The notes below the pieces were generated by a model, which saw only the letters and a list, made by a program, of their open reading frames with translations, had not been told where the DNA came from and did no database searches. From Zea mays (taxonomy: Eukaryota > Streptophyta > Magnoliopsida > Poales > Poaceae), in NCBI RefSeq assembly GCF_902167145.1, contig NC_050104.1, positions 4,030,001 to 4,094,000 on the forward strand: 64,000 nucleotides of DNA, in the 5' to 3' direction. Below, piece by piece: positions 45,121 to 56,798 of the stretch (the stretch's first letter is position 1; every line of letters starts with the position of its first letter). Both the position numbers and the translations under genes were made by a program.

Positions 45121-47817
45121 TGTAACGCCCCGAATTTTGCAGTTGAATTTTTTCTTTTCTTTACTCGCCAAAATTCGGGCGTTACCTTTTCCTTTTCTTT
45201 TTCCCCTCGCTAAACCTTGACCTTTTCCAAAGTTCTAGCGGGATTCGGTTTGGAATTCCCGTACGTATAAAAACCCTAAATGCTTTATGTTGCTTGATGC
45301 ACCATGCCGAACCTTGCATTTCTTTTGATTGCTTTGAAAGTGCAATTGCATTCATGTAGAAAGATCGGATTTCAAAAATGAAGAGAAGATCTTTCTTTCT
45401 CTTTTCTCTCTCTCTTTCTCTCTCCCCTCTCTCTCTCTCTCCCGCGCCCTGGGCCGACCCCGGCCGGCCCAGCCGCCCCCTGGCGCCCCCCCCCCTTGGG
45501 CCCAATAGGCCCAGCCGCCCCCCCCCCCTCTTTCCCTTATTCCCTAACCCTCTCCCTCTCCCCCCCTCATTTTCTCCCTCCCCACCTAGGCCGCCGCCCC
45601 TACCCCCTACCCGCCCCCTGCCCTAGGTAGCCGCCGCCGCCCCCTGCTTGCCGCGCCGCCCCCTGCCGCCGGCCGCCCCTCGCCGTCGATCCCCGACGCC
45701 GGTAAGCCCCCCCTCCTCCCTCTCTCCTCCCTCCCCCATCCTCCCTCCCCTTCCTCTCGCCGCTCGGCCCCATGGCCGGTTCGGCCGCCCGCCCCACCCC
45801 GCCCGCTCGGCCCCTTGGCTGCGCCCCCGGCCCCCCCCGCGCGCGCCCCCATGGCCCGCTCGGCCGGCTCGGCCGGCTCGGCCGCTCGGCCGCCCCGCCC
45901 CCCCCCCCCCCCCTGCTCGGCCGCTCGGCCGCCCCCTGCGCGCCCCGCCTAGGGCCGGTTCAACCGCCCTAGGGCCGGTTCAACCGCCCCCCCCCCCCCC
46001 TTCTGTTCTTTTTATTTTTTTTTTATTTTATTTTATTTACTTTCTGTGATCATAATTACTGTATTTTAAGTAGGCTAATCACTGTTCATGCTATGGAAAA
46101 ATAGGAAGTTTAATTTAAAATTCCGTTATGTTATTGATTCACGTAGTTAATTGTTTACCCTGTGCAATGTTGATCAACTAAAAGTGATTAGGTTTCCATC
46201 AGTATATATAAATATATATAACAGAATTATTTTGTTAAAAACCAATTGTGTCATTAGTGCATAAGATTTAACCCCCTGCGAGACCTTTCCCGTTTCTTTC
46301 TAGCCATAACAAATGCGTTATCGAATGTCATACTTGGTGCATATTCACTTTATTTGTTATCTTGTATGGTGTACTGTTCTTTTGTATTAAATATGTGGAT
46401 GGATGTATGTATGTTTGCGCTCGCATAGAGAACGATCCGGTCGAAGAGCCCGAGGAATTCGCAGGAGAAGCCCCTGAGCAGCAGTCGGTTGGTGGAGGCA
46501 AGTGTCCTTTGACCTATCTATGTCCTATTCATCCTTTAATTCACCTCCCGCATTACACATTTATACCTAAGGATTGACTAGCTTTTGTTATCCATGTCCT
46601 TGTTTACCTATTTGGGTCGGATTATTACTACTTAGTCTGATGCTATTGCTCAACTCTAATCAATGAACATGATGTGATTATCTATGATACGCTGTTTTCC
46701 CGTTCTTCTTTATGATTATACTTGTGGTTTTCAAGGGGGCTCGAGCGGTTTCTCGAGTGCCTCTCCGTAAGGACCTGTTCTATGGATGACCGCCCGGGAA
46801 AACAGTGCAACCATGAGGGTGGAATGGGGTGCCCTTAGCTGAATAATTAGAGGATCCGGGGTGTAGTTCACTTAGCCGTCGTGCCGTCAATGGGGCTCGG
46901 TGTATGCGGCTCGCTCTGCCAAGTTTGGGTTCGCCCCTTGGGGAGGAGTGCGGTGCATTTAGGAAACCTAACGGGTGGCTACAGCCCCGGGGAATCTTTG
47001 TAAAGGCTACGTAGTGAAACCCTGCCTATTCACCTTGGTAGTGTTTAAGGGTTTGATCGGCCCGAGGCAAGAGGGAATCACGGCTTGTGGGTAAAGTGCA
47101 CAACCTCTGTAGAGTGTTATGAAACTGATATATCAGCCGTGCTCGCGGTTATGAGCGGCCAAGGGAGCTCCAGTGATTAGTGGTGCTTGATCAGAGACAT
47201 TGTGGTACAGGTGGTTATGAGATTAATGGTTCTGGTTATGATTATGGTATTGGTAAGTGGTATTCTTTCCGTTTGGAAAGGATACATTGGGTTAATAACT
47301 TGGGTTAATGTTAAAACCTGGCTTTCTACTAGTAAGTAATAACCTGACCAACTAAAAGCAACTGCTTGACTTATCCCCACATAAAGCTAGTCCACTACAG
47401 CCAAACAGGATACTTGCTGAGTATGTTGATGTGTACTCACCCTTGCTCTACACACCAAACCCCCCCCCCCCCAGGTTGTCAGCATTGCAACCACTGCTCA
47501 GGCGAAGATGAAGCTGTGGAAGGAGACTTCCAGGAGTTCCAAGATTACGACGAGTTCTAGGTGTGGGTTAGCGGCAACCCCCAGTCGGCTGCCTGTGAAG
47601 GCCGCGTTATCTACGTTTCTTTTCCGCACTTTGATTTATTGTAAGAACTATATGGACGTCTCTGACGTATGATGTAATCGACTATTATCCCTTTTTAATA
47701 CTATTTTGAGCACTGTGTGATGATGTCCATATTATGTAACTGCTGTGTACGTGAATAACTGATCCTGGCACGTACATGGTTCGCATTCGGTTTACCTTCT
47801 AAAAACCGGGTGTGACA
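45121..47817 (+). repeat. 5' LTR of the Tekay-clade element
   Basis: 2697 bp, TGTAACGCCCCGAATTTTGC to AACCGGGTGTGACA. The TATA box (TATAAAAA, 45266-45273) lies only ~145 bp in, so nearly all of the LTR is transcribed. A CT-rich and then C-rich leader (45390-46000) follows, with a 22-bp direct repeat (CCTAGGGCCGGTTCAACCG, 45948-45989). Splice-like sites are a donor CCG/GTAAGC at 45701/45702, acceptor CATAG ending 46428, GC donor at 46498 and acceptor CAG ending 47474. Proline-rich ORFs in the C-rich part are composition artefacts. Confidence 0.95.
46429..47560 (+). other. LTR-encoded spliced acidic reading frame (exon A + exon B)
   Basis: Exon A (46429-46497) reads ENDPVEEPEEFAGEAPEQQ and on; exon B (47475-47560) reads CSGEDEAVEGDFQEFQDYDE, then F and TAG. 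Joining at AG/GCAAGT (an exact GC-type donor) and the CAG after a C-run makes one frame with a Gly at the junction. There is no ATG in exon A, so the start would be in an upstream exon that crosses length-variable poly-C runs. The same layout sits in the 3' LTR (exons 55414-55482 and 56456-56541). Whether it is translated is unknown. Confidence 0.5.
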
Positions 47818-48077
47818 TAAGTGGTATCAAAGCCGTGCTGACTGTAGGACCGCTAACCTAGAGTAGAATGGTCGTTCTAAGGATTATAGACCTCTGTCTC
47901 TTCCTTGACTTTGATATCCCTTCAAAAGTTGGTCCTACTGACCAAACCTATGTTCTACTACATATTATACCTTGCTGAAAATTATGTTTTATTCTGATCC
48001 TTCATTTACCTATGATTCATTACTTGCTGGTCACATTAATTCTGTTCTCACCCTTTTGCTTGCGATGTCTTTTGTAG

Positions 48078-49091
48078 ATGGCTCGACTTAGACACACTGC
48101 ACGAAAGTCAGTCATCCCCTTCTTACCCTCCCGCCTTGCTGAGCGTCCGCTTCGCCGTCCCGTGGCCGGACAGTCCAGCCACTTGGAGAGACTACACCAC
48201 CGCCTGCGTGAGGAGCAGGAACGTCGACGACAGGAGCAGCAGAGCTCTTCCTTCTCGCTCCACCAGGAGATAGAGTCTGTGAGGAGCTGCTCCCCTGTGC
48301 TTCCTCTGGAGCCGCCCCCCGCACCACCACTGGGCGTCCCAGCTTCTGGAGTAGCTGCTGGAGGAGACCCAGACGACGGAGGAGGCGACGACAGCTCGAG
48401 CCACGACACCGACTTCTCTGCTAACCCTGAGCCGGAAGGGTGGGTTGCTCGACCCATCACTCGCGACGCTGCTCGCGGGTGTCACTTCCATGATGCGCTC
48501 GACACCCTGCTACGTCGGGCATTTGACCGGCATACTTGGTCCGTCGAGTATCGCTGTGTGGTCTACCAGCATAGTCGCGGGGTCTACCCGGACCGCTGGG
48601 AGGCGACTTGCTTGGTGCGCTGCCCGGAGGACAGTCTCCAGGGTGCAGAGGCCTGTTCAGAGCACTATTCTATCTCTGAGCGGGACTCAGCTGAGGCAGC
48701 CATGCAAGATGCTGCACGGCGTGCGCTTTCGCACTACTGCTCGGTTTTCGGTGGGGCAGCTGACGGTCTTGACCTGAAGTATTACCCCCGCCGTTCATCT
48801 GGCAGCACAGGAGGCGTGATTGTCTCACCTGTCGGTGAGGGCAATCCTAGGTTGAGCAGCACAGTCAACCTAGCCGCCGTGCTAAACACGGAGCTGGACC
48901 ATGCATTAGACGAGCTGAGTAGGGCTCGTGCTGAGATCGCCCTGCTGCGGGCTGAGCGCGCGGAACGTCGTTTTCTGGACGGTGGTTCCCCCGCTCCCGT
49001 TGGGACTCAGCACCCGTACCGCTCACCTCAGCGTGGACACCAGTCTTATGGCAATCCCGCCTGCAAGACCAAGATAAACCTAGAACCATAG
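48078..49091 (+). CDS. Extra ORF upstream of gag (ORF0) of the Tekay-clade element
   Basis: A 337-aa intact ORF between the 5' LTR and gag. The start ATG at 48078 directly follows CTTTTGTAG, an acceptor-like site. The N terminus is basic (MARLRHTARK), followed by a Gln/Arg/Glu-rich helix (HHRLREEQERRRQEQQ), a Pro/Gly/Asp-rich linker, a folded-looking domain (residues ~150-226: EYRCVVYQHSRG..WEATCLV..DSAEAAMQDAARRALSHY), then a coiled coil (~268-299: LNTELDHALDELSRARAEIA). The middle domain's strand-strand-strand then Ala-rich helix pattern is reminiscent of a double-stranded-RNA-binding domain; this is an inference. Extra ORFs at this place are known in related rice Gypsy elements (RIRE3/RIRE8 orf0). 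Function unknown. Confidence 0.75.
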   Translation: MARLRHTARKSVIPFLPSRLAERPLRRPVAGQSSHLERLHHRLREEQERRRQEQQSSSFSLHQEIESVRSCSPVLPLEPPPAPPLGVPASGVAAGGDPDDGGGDDSSSHDTDFSANPEPEGWVARPITRDAARGCHFHDALDTLLRRAFDRHTWSVEYRCVVYQHSRGVYPDRWEATCLVRCPEDSLQGAEACSEHYSISERDSAEAAMQDAARRALSHYCSVFGGAADGLDLKYYPRRSSGSTGGVIVSPVGEGNPRLSSTVNLAAVLNTELDHALDELSRARAEIALLRAERAERRFLDGGSPAPVGTQHPYRSPQRGHQSYGNPACKTKINLEP

Positions 49092-49498
49092 ATCGTTAGA
49101 GTTGGATCTTGTAATTAATACGAAATAAAAATATACATGGAAGCTTCAGTCTTAGCGTTAGTCTCGGTCTTAGTTAGTTTTAGTTAGACAGGGTAGTTTG
49201 CTATATCCTGTGCATTTATGTTTGTCATGATGGACTATGTCTGGTTTGGATCTTTGTAATGATTGTCACCAGAGTGTGGGTATCCCCTGCATTTTGGTTT
49301 ACATACTATGTCAATAAAGTTAGTTATATAGTTGGGAAACCCATTATTCTCCTTTCCTCTTTATCTGAGAAGCTGTGTGGTCTGTGTTGGAGATCAGTGA
49401 AGATGCTCATCTGTTCAGTGCTGTTGGAGAATTCTATACTCTTTTCTTATGCTGCAAGCTTTGCCAGATCAGTTCTGATGTGTGATTGCGTTCTGCAG

Positions 49499-52400
49499 AT
49501 GTCAGAGAACAGGCGTAGAGGAGGAAGGCGTGCTCAGCAGGAGCGAGCCGCTCCGCAGGATGAGGTGCCCCAGCAGCAGCACCTGCCGCCCCCGCCCCCG
49601 ATGTCGATTGAGCAGATGTTTCTGATGCAGACTCAGGCAGTTCAAGCCATCGGTCAGACTCTGGCCGCCATTCAGCAGCAGCAGCAGCAGCAACAGCAGC
49701 AAGCACCACCCCAGCCTCAGATGCCTCAGATGCCTAGAGACAAGCGTGCTGAATTCATGAGAGGTCATCCACCAACGTTCGCTCACTCTTCTGACCCCAT
49801 GGATGCTGAAGATTGGCTGCGCACTGTGGAGCGGGAGTTGCATACCGCTCAGTGCGATGACCGGGAGAAAGTCTTGTATGGTCCCCGTCTGTTGAGAGGA
49901 GCAGCCCAGTCATGGTGGGAGTCTTACCTCGCCACCCATGCCAACCCCGACACCATCACCTGGGAAGAATTCAGGGGTAGCTTTCGTCAGTACCATGTCC
50001 CTGCAGGTCTGATGACAGTGAAGAAGGAGGAGTTCCTGGCCCTTAAGCAAGGGTCATCGTCTGTCAGTGAGTATCGAGACAGGTTTCTGCAATTGTCTCG
50101 CTATGCTCCTGAAGATGTCAACACCGACGCCAAGCGACAGTACCGTTTCCTGAGAGGCTTGGTTGACCCTCTGCAGTATCAGCTGATGAACCACACCTTC
50201 CCGACATTCCAGCACCTGATTGACAGAGCAATCATGACAGAAAGGAAGCGTAAGGAGATGGAAGATCGTAAGCGCAAGATCAGTGGACCCCAGCCTGGAA
50301 GCAGCAGCCGTCCCCGTTTCTCAGGCAATCAACCTCAGCAGTTCAGGCAGAACCAGCGTTCACCTCAGCAGCATCAGCAGCGTCAGCAGTATCAGCAGTT
50401 CCAAAGGCAGTATCCTCAGCATCAGTACCAGAACCGTCAGAGCAATCAGTCAGGAGGTCAGTTTCAAAAGCAGAATCAGCAAGCACCTCGTCTTCCTGCC
50501 CCAGCAAATCAGCAGAACAGTCAGGCAGCACCAGCTCAGGTTGGAAACAGGGCATGTTTCCACTGTGGAGAGCAAGGCCATTGGGTGATGCAATGTCCGA
50601 AGAAGGCAGCCCAGCAGCAGTCAGGCCCCAATGCCCCAGCAAAGCAGAATGTGTCTCAGCCTGGAGCAGGCAATCGCTCTCAGCAGCGCTATAATCATGG
50701 AAGGCTGAACCACTTGGAGGCTGAAGCAGTTCAGGAGACCCCCGACATGATAGTAGGTATGTTCCCAGTCGATTCCCATATTGCAGAAGTGTTATTTGAT
50801 ACTGGAGCAACACATTCTTTCATTACTGCATCATGGGTAGAAGCACATAATCTTCCAACTACTACCATGTTAACCCCCATTCAAATTGACTCAGCCGGTG
50901 GAAGAATTCGAGCTGATAGCATTTGTTTAAATGTAAGTGTGGAAATAAGGGGGATAGCGTTTCCCGCCAACCTTATAGTAATGGGTACTCAGGGAATAGA
51001 TGTCATCCTAGGGATGAATTGGTTAGATAAGTATCAGGCAGTTATCAGTTGTGATAAAAGGACAATCAAGTTGGTGTCCCCACTAGGAGAGGAAGTGGTG
51101 ACCGAGTTAGTCCCGCCTGAGCCAAAGAAAGGAAGTTGTTATCAGATGGCTGTTGATAGCAGTGAAGCAGACCCAATTGAGAGTATCAAGGTTGTGTCTG
51201 AATTCCCAGATGTGTTTCCAAAGGATCTACCGGGTATGCCACCAGAGCGAAAAGTTGAATTTGCTATAGAGCTTCTTCCTGGAACCGCCCCCATCTCTAA
51301 GAGAGCTTACAGAATATCTGGACCAGAGTTGGTTGAGCTTAAGAAGCAGATTGATGAGCTGTCAGAGAAAGGTTACATCCGGCCAAGCACCTCGCCTTGG
51401 GCCGCCCCTGTCTTGTTTGTGGAGAAGAAAGATGGTACTAAGAGGATGTGTATCGATTACCGAGCTTTGAATGAAGTCACGATCAAGAACAAGTATCCTT
51501 TGCCCAGAATAGAAGATCTGTTCGACCAGTTGAGAGGAGCCAGTGTGTTCTCCAAGATCGATCTGAGGTCAGGTTATCATCAGCTCAGGATCCGACCTTC
51601 GGACATTCCGAAGACGGCATTCATTACCAAGTATGGTTTATATGAGTTCACAGTGATGTCTTTTGGTTTGACCAATGCACCAGCGTTCTTCATGAACTTG
51701 ATGAACAGTGTATTCATGGATTATCTTGATAAGTTCGTGGTGGTATTCATTGATGACATTCTGGTTTATTCTCAAAGTGAAGAAGAGCATGCAGATCATT
51801 TGAGGATGGTATTGCAGAGATTGCGAGAGCACCAGTTGTATGCAAAGTTGAGCAAGTGTGAGTTCTGGATCAGTGAAGTCCTGTTCTTGGGTCACATAAT
51901 CAACAAAGAAGGATTGGCTGTGGATCCGAAGAAAGTGGCAGACATTCTAAACTGGAAAGCGCCAACGGATGCTCGAGGAATCAAGAGCTTCATTGGAATG
52001 GCCGGATATTATCGGCGATTCATTGAAGGGTTTTCGAAGATTGCGAAACCAATGACAGCGTTGCTAGGCAACAAAGTTGAGTTCAAGTGGACCCAGAAAT
52101 GTCAAGAGGCCTTTGAAGCGCTGAAAGAGAAGTTGACTACAGCGCCCGTCCTAGTCTTGCCTGATGTGCACAAGCCCTTCTCGGTGTATTGCGATGCTTG
52201 TTACACAGGTTTGGGATGTGTGTTGATGCAAGAGGGAAGAGTTGTGGCTTACTCGTCCCGACAGCTGAAGGTTCATGAGAAGAATTACCCAATCCATGAT
52301 CTAGAGTTGGCAGCAGTGGTTCACGCACTGAAGTCATGGAGGCACTATCTGTATGGACAGAAATGCGATGTTTACACAGACCACAAGAGTCTGAAGTACA

Positions 52401-54082
52401 TATTCACTCAGTCAGAATTGAACATGAGGCAACGAAGATGGTTAGAGTTGATCAAAGACTATGAGTTGGAGATTCATTACCATCCAGGCAAAGCAAACGT
52501 AGTGGCAGATGCTTTGAGCAGAAAGAGTCAAGTCAATCTGATGGTCGCTCGTCCGATGCCTTATGAGTTGGCCAAGGAGTTTGACAGGTTGAGTCTCGGA
52601 TTTCTGAACAATTCGCGAGGAGTCACAGTTGAATTGGAACCTACCTTGGAGCGCGAAATCAAAGAAGCGCAGAAGAATGATGAAAAGATCAGTGAGATTC
52701 GGCGATTGATTCTAGGAGGCAAAGGCAAAGATTTTCGAGAGGATGCAGAAGGCGTGGTATGGTTCAAAGACCGCTTGTGTGTTCCCAATGTCCAGTCTAT
52801 TCGGGAGTTGATTCTTAAGGAAGCTCATGAGACAGCTTATTCGATTCACCCTGGCAGTGAGAAGATGTATCAGGATCTGAAGAAGAAATTCTGGTGGTAC
52901 GGAATGAAAAGAGAAATCGCAGAGCATGTGGCTATGTGCGATAGTTGTCGAAGAATTAAGGCAGAACACCAGAGACCAGCTGGATTGTTGCAACCGTTGC
53001 AGATCCCTCAGTGGAAATGGGATGAAATTGGTATGGATTTCATAGTCGGATTGCCTCGCACTCGAGCCGGCTACGATTCCATTTGGGTAGTAGTGGACCG
53101 TTTGACCAAATCAGCCCACTTCATACCTGTCAAGACCAACTACAACAGTGCAGTATTGGCAGAATTGTATATGTCTCGGATCGTTTGTCTTCATGGTGTG
53201 CCAAAGAAGATAGTGTCAGACAGAGGAACGCAGTTCACCTCTCATTTCTGGCAGCAGTTGCATGAAGCCTTGGGCACGCATCTGAATTTCAGTTCAGCTT
53301 ATCACCCGCAGACAGATGGTCAGACTGAAAGAACCAATCAAATTCTTGAAGATATGTTGAGAGCCTGTGCATTGCAAGATCAGTCCGGATGGGACAAGCG
53401 ATTGCCTTATGCAGAGTTTTCCTATAACAACAGTTATCAGGCCAGTTTGAAGATGTCACCATTTCAGGCGCTTTATGGAAGGAGTTGCAGAACTCCGTTG
53501 CAATGGGATTAGCCTGGAGAAAAGCAAGTGTTTGGGCCAGACATTTTGCTTGAAGCCGAAGAGAACATCAAGATGGTTCGAGAGAATTTGAAGATAGCGC
53601 AATCGAGGCAGCGAAGCTATGCAGACACAAGAAGAAGAGAGCTGAGTTTCGAAGTCGGAGACTTTGTCTATCTGAAAGTGTCACCGATCAGAGGAGTCAG
53701 AAGATTCGGAGTGAAAGGCAAGCTAGCACCCCGCTACATTGGTCCGTATCAGATTCTTGCAAGACGTGGAGAAGTGGCCTATCAGCTCAGTTTGCCAGAG
53801 AATTTGTCTGCTGTGCATAATGTCTTTCATGTGTCTCAGTTGAAGAAGTGCTTGCGTGTGCCGGAAGAGCAGTTGCCAGTGGAAGGTCTTGAAGTCCAGG
53901 AGGACTTGACCTATGTTGAGAAGCCAGCTCAGATCCTTGAGATTGCAGACAGAGTCACCCGAAGGAAGACCGTCCGAATGTGCAAAGTCAGATGGAGTCA
54001 CCACTCTGAGGAAGAAGCAACCTGGGAGCGTGAAGATGATCTGATGGCCAAGTACCCGGAGCTCTTTGCTAGCCAGCCCTGA
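49499..54082 (+). pseudogene. gag-pol: Tekay-clade gag-pol polyprotein with one in-frame stop
   Basis: The start ATG at 49499 ([11 protein letters not shown]) directly follows TTCTGCAG; the open frame before it (from 49259) is leader. Gag has a CAG/CAA polyglutamine run (49674-49710), a gag core ([19 protein letters not shown]) and a CCHC knuckle ([14 protein letters not shown], about 50554-50595). Protease is [11 protein letters not shown] (about 50788-50820), RT has the catalytic FIDDILVYS (about 51745-51772), and RNase H begins [13 protein letters not shown] (about 52180). Integrase has its HHCC finger (52826-52965) and DDE core ([28 protein letters not shown]). The frame stops at TAG 53510-53512 but stays open in the same frame through a GPY/F module (about 53715-53800) and a C-terminal chromodomain (VRMCKVRWSHHSEEEATWE, about 53970-54030). 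The chromodomain normally guides integration to heterochromatin, so the stop removes the targeting tail. Otherwise intact. Confidence 0.93.
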
Positions 54083-54118
54083 ATCTCGAGGGCGAGATTC
54101 TTTTAAGGGGGATAGGTT

Positions 54119-56798
54119 TGTAACGCCCCGAATTTTGCAGTTGAATTTTTTCTTTTCTTTACTCGCCAAAATTCGGGCGTTACCTTTTCCTTTTCTTTTT
54201 CCCCTCGCTAAACCTTGACCTTTTCCAAAGTTCTAGCGGGATTCGGTTTGGAATTCCCGTACGTATAAAAACCCTAAATGCTTTATGTTGCTTGATGCAC
54301 CATGCCGAACCTTGCATTTCTTTTGATTGCTTTGAAAGTGCAATTGCATTCATGTAGAAAGATCGGATTTCAAAAATGAAGAGAAGATCTTTCTTTCTCT
54401 TTTCTCTCTCTCTTTCTCTCTCCCCTCTCTCTCTCTCTCCCGCGCCCTGGGCCGACCCCGGCCGGCCCAGCCGCCCCCTGGCGCCCCCCCCCCCCCTTGG
54501 GCCCAATAGGCCCAGCCGCCCCCCCCCTCTTTCCCTTATTCCCTAACCCTCTCCCTCTCCCCCCCTCATTTTCTCCCTCCCCACCTAGGCCGCCGCCCCT
54601 ACCCCCTACCCGCCCCCTGCCCTAGGTAGCCGCCGCCGCCCCCTGCTTGCCGCGCCGCCCCCTGCCGCCGGCCGCCCCTCGCCGTCGATCCCCGACGCCG
54701 GTAAGCCCCCCCTCCTCCCTCTCTCCTCCCTCCCCCATCCTCCCTCCCCTTCCTCTCGCCGCTCGGCCCCATGGCCGGTTCGGCCGCCCGCCCCACCCCG
54801 CCCGCTCGGCCCCTTGGCTGCGCCCCCGGCCCCCCCGCGCGCGCCCCCATGGCCGGCTCGGCCGGCTCGGCCGGCTCGGCCGCTCGGCCGCCCCGCCCCC
54901 CCCCCCTGCTCGGCCGCTCGGCCGCCCCCTGCGCGCCCCGCCTAGGGCCGGTTCAACCGCCCTAGGGCCGGTTCAACCCCCCCCCCTTCTGTTCTTTTTA
55001 TTTTTTTTTATTTTATTTTATTTACTTTCTGTGATCATAATTACTGTATTTTAAGTAGGCTAATCACTGTTCATGCTATGGAAAAATAGGAAGTTTAATT
55101 TAAAATTCCGTTATGTTATTGATTCACGTAGTTAATTGTTTACCCTGTGCAATGTTGATCAACTAAAAGTGATTAGGTTTCCATCAGTATATATAAATAT
55201 ATATAACAGAATTATTTTGTTAAAAACCAATTGTGTCATTAGTGCATAAGATTTAACCCCCTGCGAGACCTTTCCCGTTTCTTTCTAGCCATAACAAATG
55301 CGTTATCGAATGTCATACTTGGTGCATATTCACTTTATTTGTTATCTTGTATGGTGTACTGTTCTTTTGTATTAAATATGTGGATGGATGTATGTATGTT
55401 TGCGCTCGCATAGAGAACGATCCGGTCGAAGAGCCCGAGGAATTCGCAGGAGAAGCCCCTGAGCAGCAGTCGGTTGGTGGAGGCAAGTGTCCTTTGACCT
55501 ATCTATGTCCTATTCATCCTTTAATTCACCTCCCGCATTACACATTTATACCTAAGGATTGACTAGCTTTTGTTATCCATGTCCTTGTTTACCTATTTGG
55601 GTCGGATTATTACTACTTAGTCTGATGCTATTGCTCGACTCTAATCAATGAACATGATGTGATTATCTATGATACGCTGTTTTCCCGTTCTTCTTTATGA
55701 TTATACTTGTGGTTTTCAAGGGGGCTCGAGCGGTTTCTCGAGTGCCTCTCCGTAAGGACCTGTTCTATGGATGACCGCCCGGGAAAACAGTGCAACCATG
55801 AGGGTGGAATGGGGTGCCCTTAGCTGAATAATTAGAGGATCCGGGGTGTAGTTCACTTAGCCGTCGTGCCGTCAATGGGGCTCGGTGTATGCGGCTCGCT
55901 CTGCCAAGTTTGGGTTCGCCCCTTGGGGAGGAGTGCGGTGCATTTAGGAAACCTAACGGGTGGCTACAGCCCCGGGGAATCTTTGTAAAGGCTACGTAGT
56001 GAAACCCTGCCTATTCACCTTGGTAGTGTTTAAGGGTTTGATCGGCCCGAGGCAAGAGGGAATCACGGCTTGTGGGTAAAGTGCACAACCTCTGCAGAGT
56101 GTTATGAAACTGATATATCAGCCGTGCTCGCGGTTATGAGCGGCCAAGGGAGCTCCAGTGATTAGTGGTGCTTGATCAGAGACATTGTGGTACAGGTGGT
56201 TATGAGATTAATGGTTCTGGTTATGATTATGGTATTGGTAAGTGGTATTCTTTCCGTTTGGAAAGGATACATTGGGTTAATAACTTGGGTTAATGTTAAA
56301 ACCTGGCTTTCTACTAGTAAGTAATAACCTGACCAACTAAAAGCAACTGCTTGACTTATCCCCACATAAAGCTAGTCCACTACAGCCAAACAGGATACTT
56401 GCTGAGTATGTTGATGTGTACTCACCCTTGCTCTACACACCAAACCCCCCCCCAGGTTGTCAGCATTGCAACCACTGCTCAGGCGAAGATGAAGCTGTGG
56501 AAGGAGACTTCCAGGAGTTCCAAGATTACGACGAGTTCTAGGTGTGGGTTAGCGGCAACCCCCAGTCGGCTGCCTGTGAAGGCCGCGTTATCTACGTTTC
56601 TTTTCCGCACTTTGATTTATTGTAAGAACTATATGGACGTCTCTGACGTATGATGTAATCGACTATTATCCCTTTTTAATACTATTTTGAGCACTGTGTG
56701 ATGATGTCCATATTATGTAACTGCTGTGTACGTGAATAACTGATCCTGGCACGTACATGGTTCGCATTCGGTTTACCTTCTAAAAACCGGGTGTGACA
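54119..56798 (+). repeat. 3' LTR of the Tekay-clade element
   Basis: 2680 bp, essentially identical to 45121-47817. Differences seen: poly-C lengths, one G/C change in the GGCCGGCTCGG region, A/G at the CTC(A/G)ACTCTAATC word (about 55637) and T/C at CTCTG(T/C)AGAG (about 56095). TATA box at 54264-54271. Confidence 0.95.

Larger units (their letters stand above)
45121..56798 (+). mobile_element. Tekay-clade chromovirus (Gypsy), nearly intact
   Basis: An 11.7-kb element with LTRs at 45121-47817 and 54119-56798 and a perfect TSD ACTAT (45116-45120, 56799-56803). The internal region has a PBS (TGGTATCAAAGCC, 47822-47834), an extra ORF, gag-pol ending in a chromodomain, and a polypurine tract (TTTTAAGGGGGATAG, about 54101-54115). 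Apart from poly-C length, I see only about three substitutions between the LTRs, so insertion was very recent. The only coding lesion I find is one stop near the end of pol. Confidence 0.96.

Noticed and set aside
45378..46049. Proline-rich ORFs in the C-rich part of the Tekay LTR
   Set aside because: Pure composition effect; frames change between the two LTRs because poly-C lengths differ.
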